Below are positions 34,115 through 35,257 of a DNA stretch of 35,257 nt, piece by piece. The DNA comes from Streptomyces sp. ADI96-02 (lineage in GTDB: Bacteria; Actinomycetota; Actinomycetes; Streptomycetales; Streptomycetaceae), in contig NZ_ML123034.1 of assembly GCF_003846185.1 (NCBI RefSeq), positions 5,532,770 through 5,568,026 on the forward strand, given 5' to 3'. A program made the translations under genes and the position numbers. Below the pieces are notes generated by a model. It was not told where the DNA came from, did no database searches, and saw nothing but the letters and a program-made list of their open reading frames with translations. Every line of letters starts with the position of its first letter. The stretch's first letter is position 1.

Positions 34115-35212
34115 ATGCTCGGACGGGCTGCCCGCCCCGCCGCCGCGACGCCTGTCCAGGGTGGCACGCCGCGAGGCGGCACGCTGCGGGGCGTCTGGCT
34201 CACCAAGGGCCGGGAAGGACGCCTCACCGTCTACGTTCCGGCCGAGGGCGGACTCCGGCGCTGGATCGAAGAGCGGCCGGGTTCGCCGGACTGGGGGCCA
34301 CCCGCCCTCCTTCCGGTGCCCGGACTCACGCATCTGTCCGTGGCGCAGGACGCCGACGCCTACGTCCACTTCGGCGGACGCCGCGAACGGCGGCGGGCGG
34401 ACGGGCGCACCGCGGTCGACGTCGTGCACGCCGTCCAGTACCAGACGGGCCGTCCCGTCTCGGGCTGGCGCTCCCTGGGGAACCCGCACAAGGACGCTGC
34501 CTCGGCCGGCCGGCTCGGTGAGCCCGTCGTCGTGGTCGCGCCCTCCGGAATGGTCCACATCCTCGTCCGCGACGCGGACGGCGGGCTGGTGCTCCGGCGC
34601 GAGCGGAGCGACGGCAAGTGGCGGGGCTGGGAGAACCGGCACGGAGGCGGCCTCGCCTCCACACCGGCCGCGATCTGCCTGACGTCGGGCCGCATCGAGC
34701 TGTTCGCCGCGACGGCAGAGGGCGTTCTCCACTGGTCCCGGCAGTCGGAGGGCGACGCGCTCGGCGAAGGCGCTCCGGCCCGGCTGGCGGCGGTGCCGGG
34801 AACGGTGTCGGTCCTGGAGACGGGACCCGGCCGGCCCACGTACTACTGGACCGATCCCGGCGGCAGCGGCGTGGTGGCCTACCGGCCCGGCGCCCGGCCG
34901 ACGGCGCTGGGAGGGGTGCCGGGCGAGGGCCCGCACTCCGTGCTCCGTACGCTCCTGGACGGTCACGACTGCACGGTGCTGGCCCATCGCGGCGTCCACG
35001 GCACCGCCGTCGTCGGCGCGGGAGTCACCGAGGACGAGGGGAACGGCGTCTGGTGGTCCGACACGGGCGTGCCGTGCCTCGCACCGCCGGCCCTGGCCCT
35101 GGACTTCTTCGGGCGTCTGGTGGTCGCGGTCGTCGGCGAGGACGGAGTCCCGCGCATGGCCCGGCAGACGGACGGACCCGGACTGACGCTCTCGGAGTGG
35201 CGCGGGCTCTGA
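34115..35212 (+). CDS. Probable beta-propeller (PLL-like) protein
   Basis: The 365-residue protein is built of recurring units of about 45-50 residues, each with a strand such as GLRRWIE, GLVLRRER, GVLHWSRQ, GVVAYRPG or VWWSD. Short W-G loops (DWGPPAL, KWRGWENR) fall between them. This resembles PLL-type lectin-like or tachylectin-type propellers with sugar or surface-binding roles, but I cannot name a family firmly. No clear signal peptide is present; the N terminus is Ala/Arg/Gly-rich. ATG 34115 has AGGGGAG 8 bases upstream. It is divergent from the LCP gene. No catalytic motif is seen. Confidence 0.7.
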   Translation: MLGRAARPAAATPVQGGTPRGGTLRGVWLTKGREGRLTVYVPAEGGLRRWIEERPGSPDWGPPALLPVPGLTHLSVAQDADAYVHFGGRRERRRADGRTAVDVVHAVQYQTGRPVSGWRSLGNPHKDAASAGRLGEPVVVVAPSGMVHILVRDADGGLVLRRERSDGKWRGWENRHGGGLASTPAAICLTSGRIELFAATAEGVLHWSRQSEGDALGEGAPARLAAVPGTVSVLETGPGRPTYYWTDPGGSGVVAYRPGARPTALGGVPGEGPHSVLRTLLDGHDCTVLAHRGVHGTAVVGAGVTEDEGNGVWWSDTGVPCLAPPALALDFFGRLVVAVVGEDGVPRMARQTDGPGLTLSEWRGL

Positions 35213-35257
35213 GGCCCGGTCCCCGCCCGCGCGCCGCTCCGGGACCGGTCACGGCGG

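Noticed and set aside
1..35257. tRNA, rRNA or integration (att) site at the island edge
   Set aside because: No tRNA or rRNA sequence could be recognised, and no direct repeat flanking the integrase remnants was identified by eye.

Overview
The window is high-GC actinobacterial DNA, almost certainly from a Streptomyces chromosome. The evidence is GC-rich third codon positions, frequent GTG starts, 1-4 base stop/start overlaps, and a block (about 21.5-32.1 kb) that matches, from memory, the S. coelicolor neighbourhood SCO6005-SCO6013: ngcEFG, rok7B7, xylFGH, dxs.

Positions 1-3.0 kb are a graveyard of mobile and broken genes. They hold pieces of tyrosine recombinases on the minus strand at both ends, a frameshifted 3' part of a catalase gene, and a left-truncated, multiply mutated IS630-type transposase. 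One apparently intact small gene of unknown function (728-1219) ends in a strong terminator.

Positions 3.5-15.4 kb hold a compact three-gene biosynthetic operon, translationally coupled throughout: an MFS exporter, a KS-AT-ACP polyketide synthase, and a 2434-residue aminotransferase / luciferase-like monooxygenase / C-A-PCP-C synthetase. Reading the domains in order gives one malonyl extension, conversion of the beta-keto group to a beta-amine, a flavin-dependent oxygenation, coupling to one amino acid, and release through a terminal condensation domain with no thioesterase. This is the logic expected for an alpha-hydroxy-beta-amino acyl peptide of the microginin / amastatin / bestatin type. 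It is the most interesting system here. No regulator, loading module, MbtH protein, PPTase or thioesterase accompanies it.

Positions 15.5-21.1 kb return to ordinary chromosome: a small membrane-anchored protein, a histidine phosphatase, and a large secreted GH92 alpha-mannosidase with two discoidin-type carbohydrate-binding domains and a LacI-type operator.

Positions 21.1-32.1 kb are sugar import and control. The ngcEFG N-acetylglucosamine/chitobiose transporter lies behind a promoter carrying a good DasR-box match, and lacks its own ATPase. A ROK-family repressor follows, then the xylFGH xylose transporter behind a dyad-rich promoter, then dxs for isoprenoid precursor supply. Strong hairpin terminators separate these units.

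Positions 32.1-35.2 kb carry a small NYN/PIN-like protein, a LytR-CpsA-Psr cell-wall ligase, and a divergent probable beta-propeller protein. No rRNA, tRNA or CRISPR array was seen.
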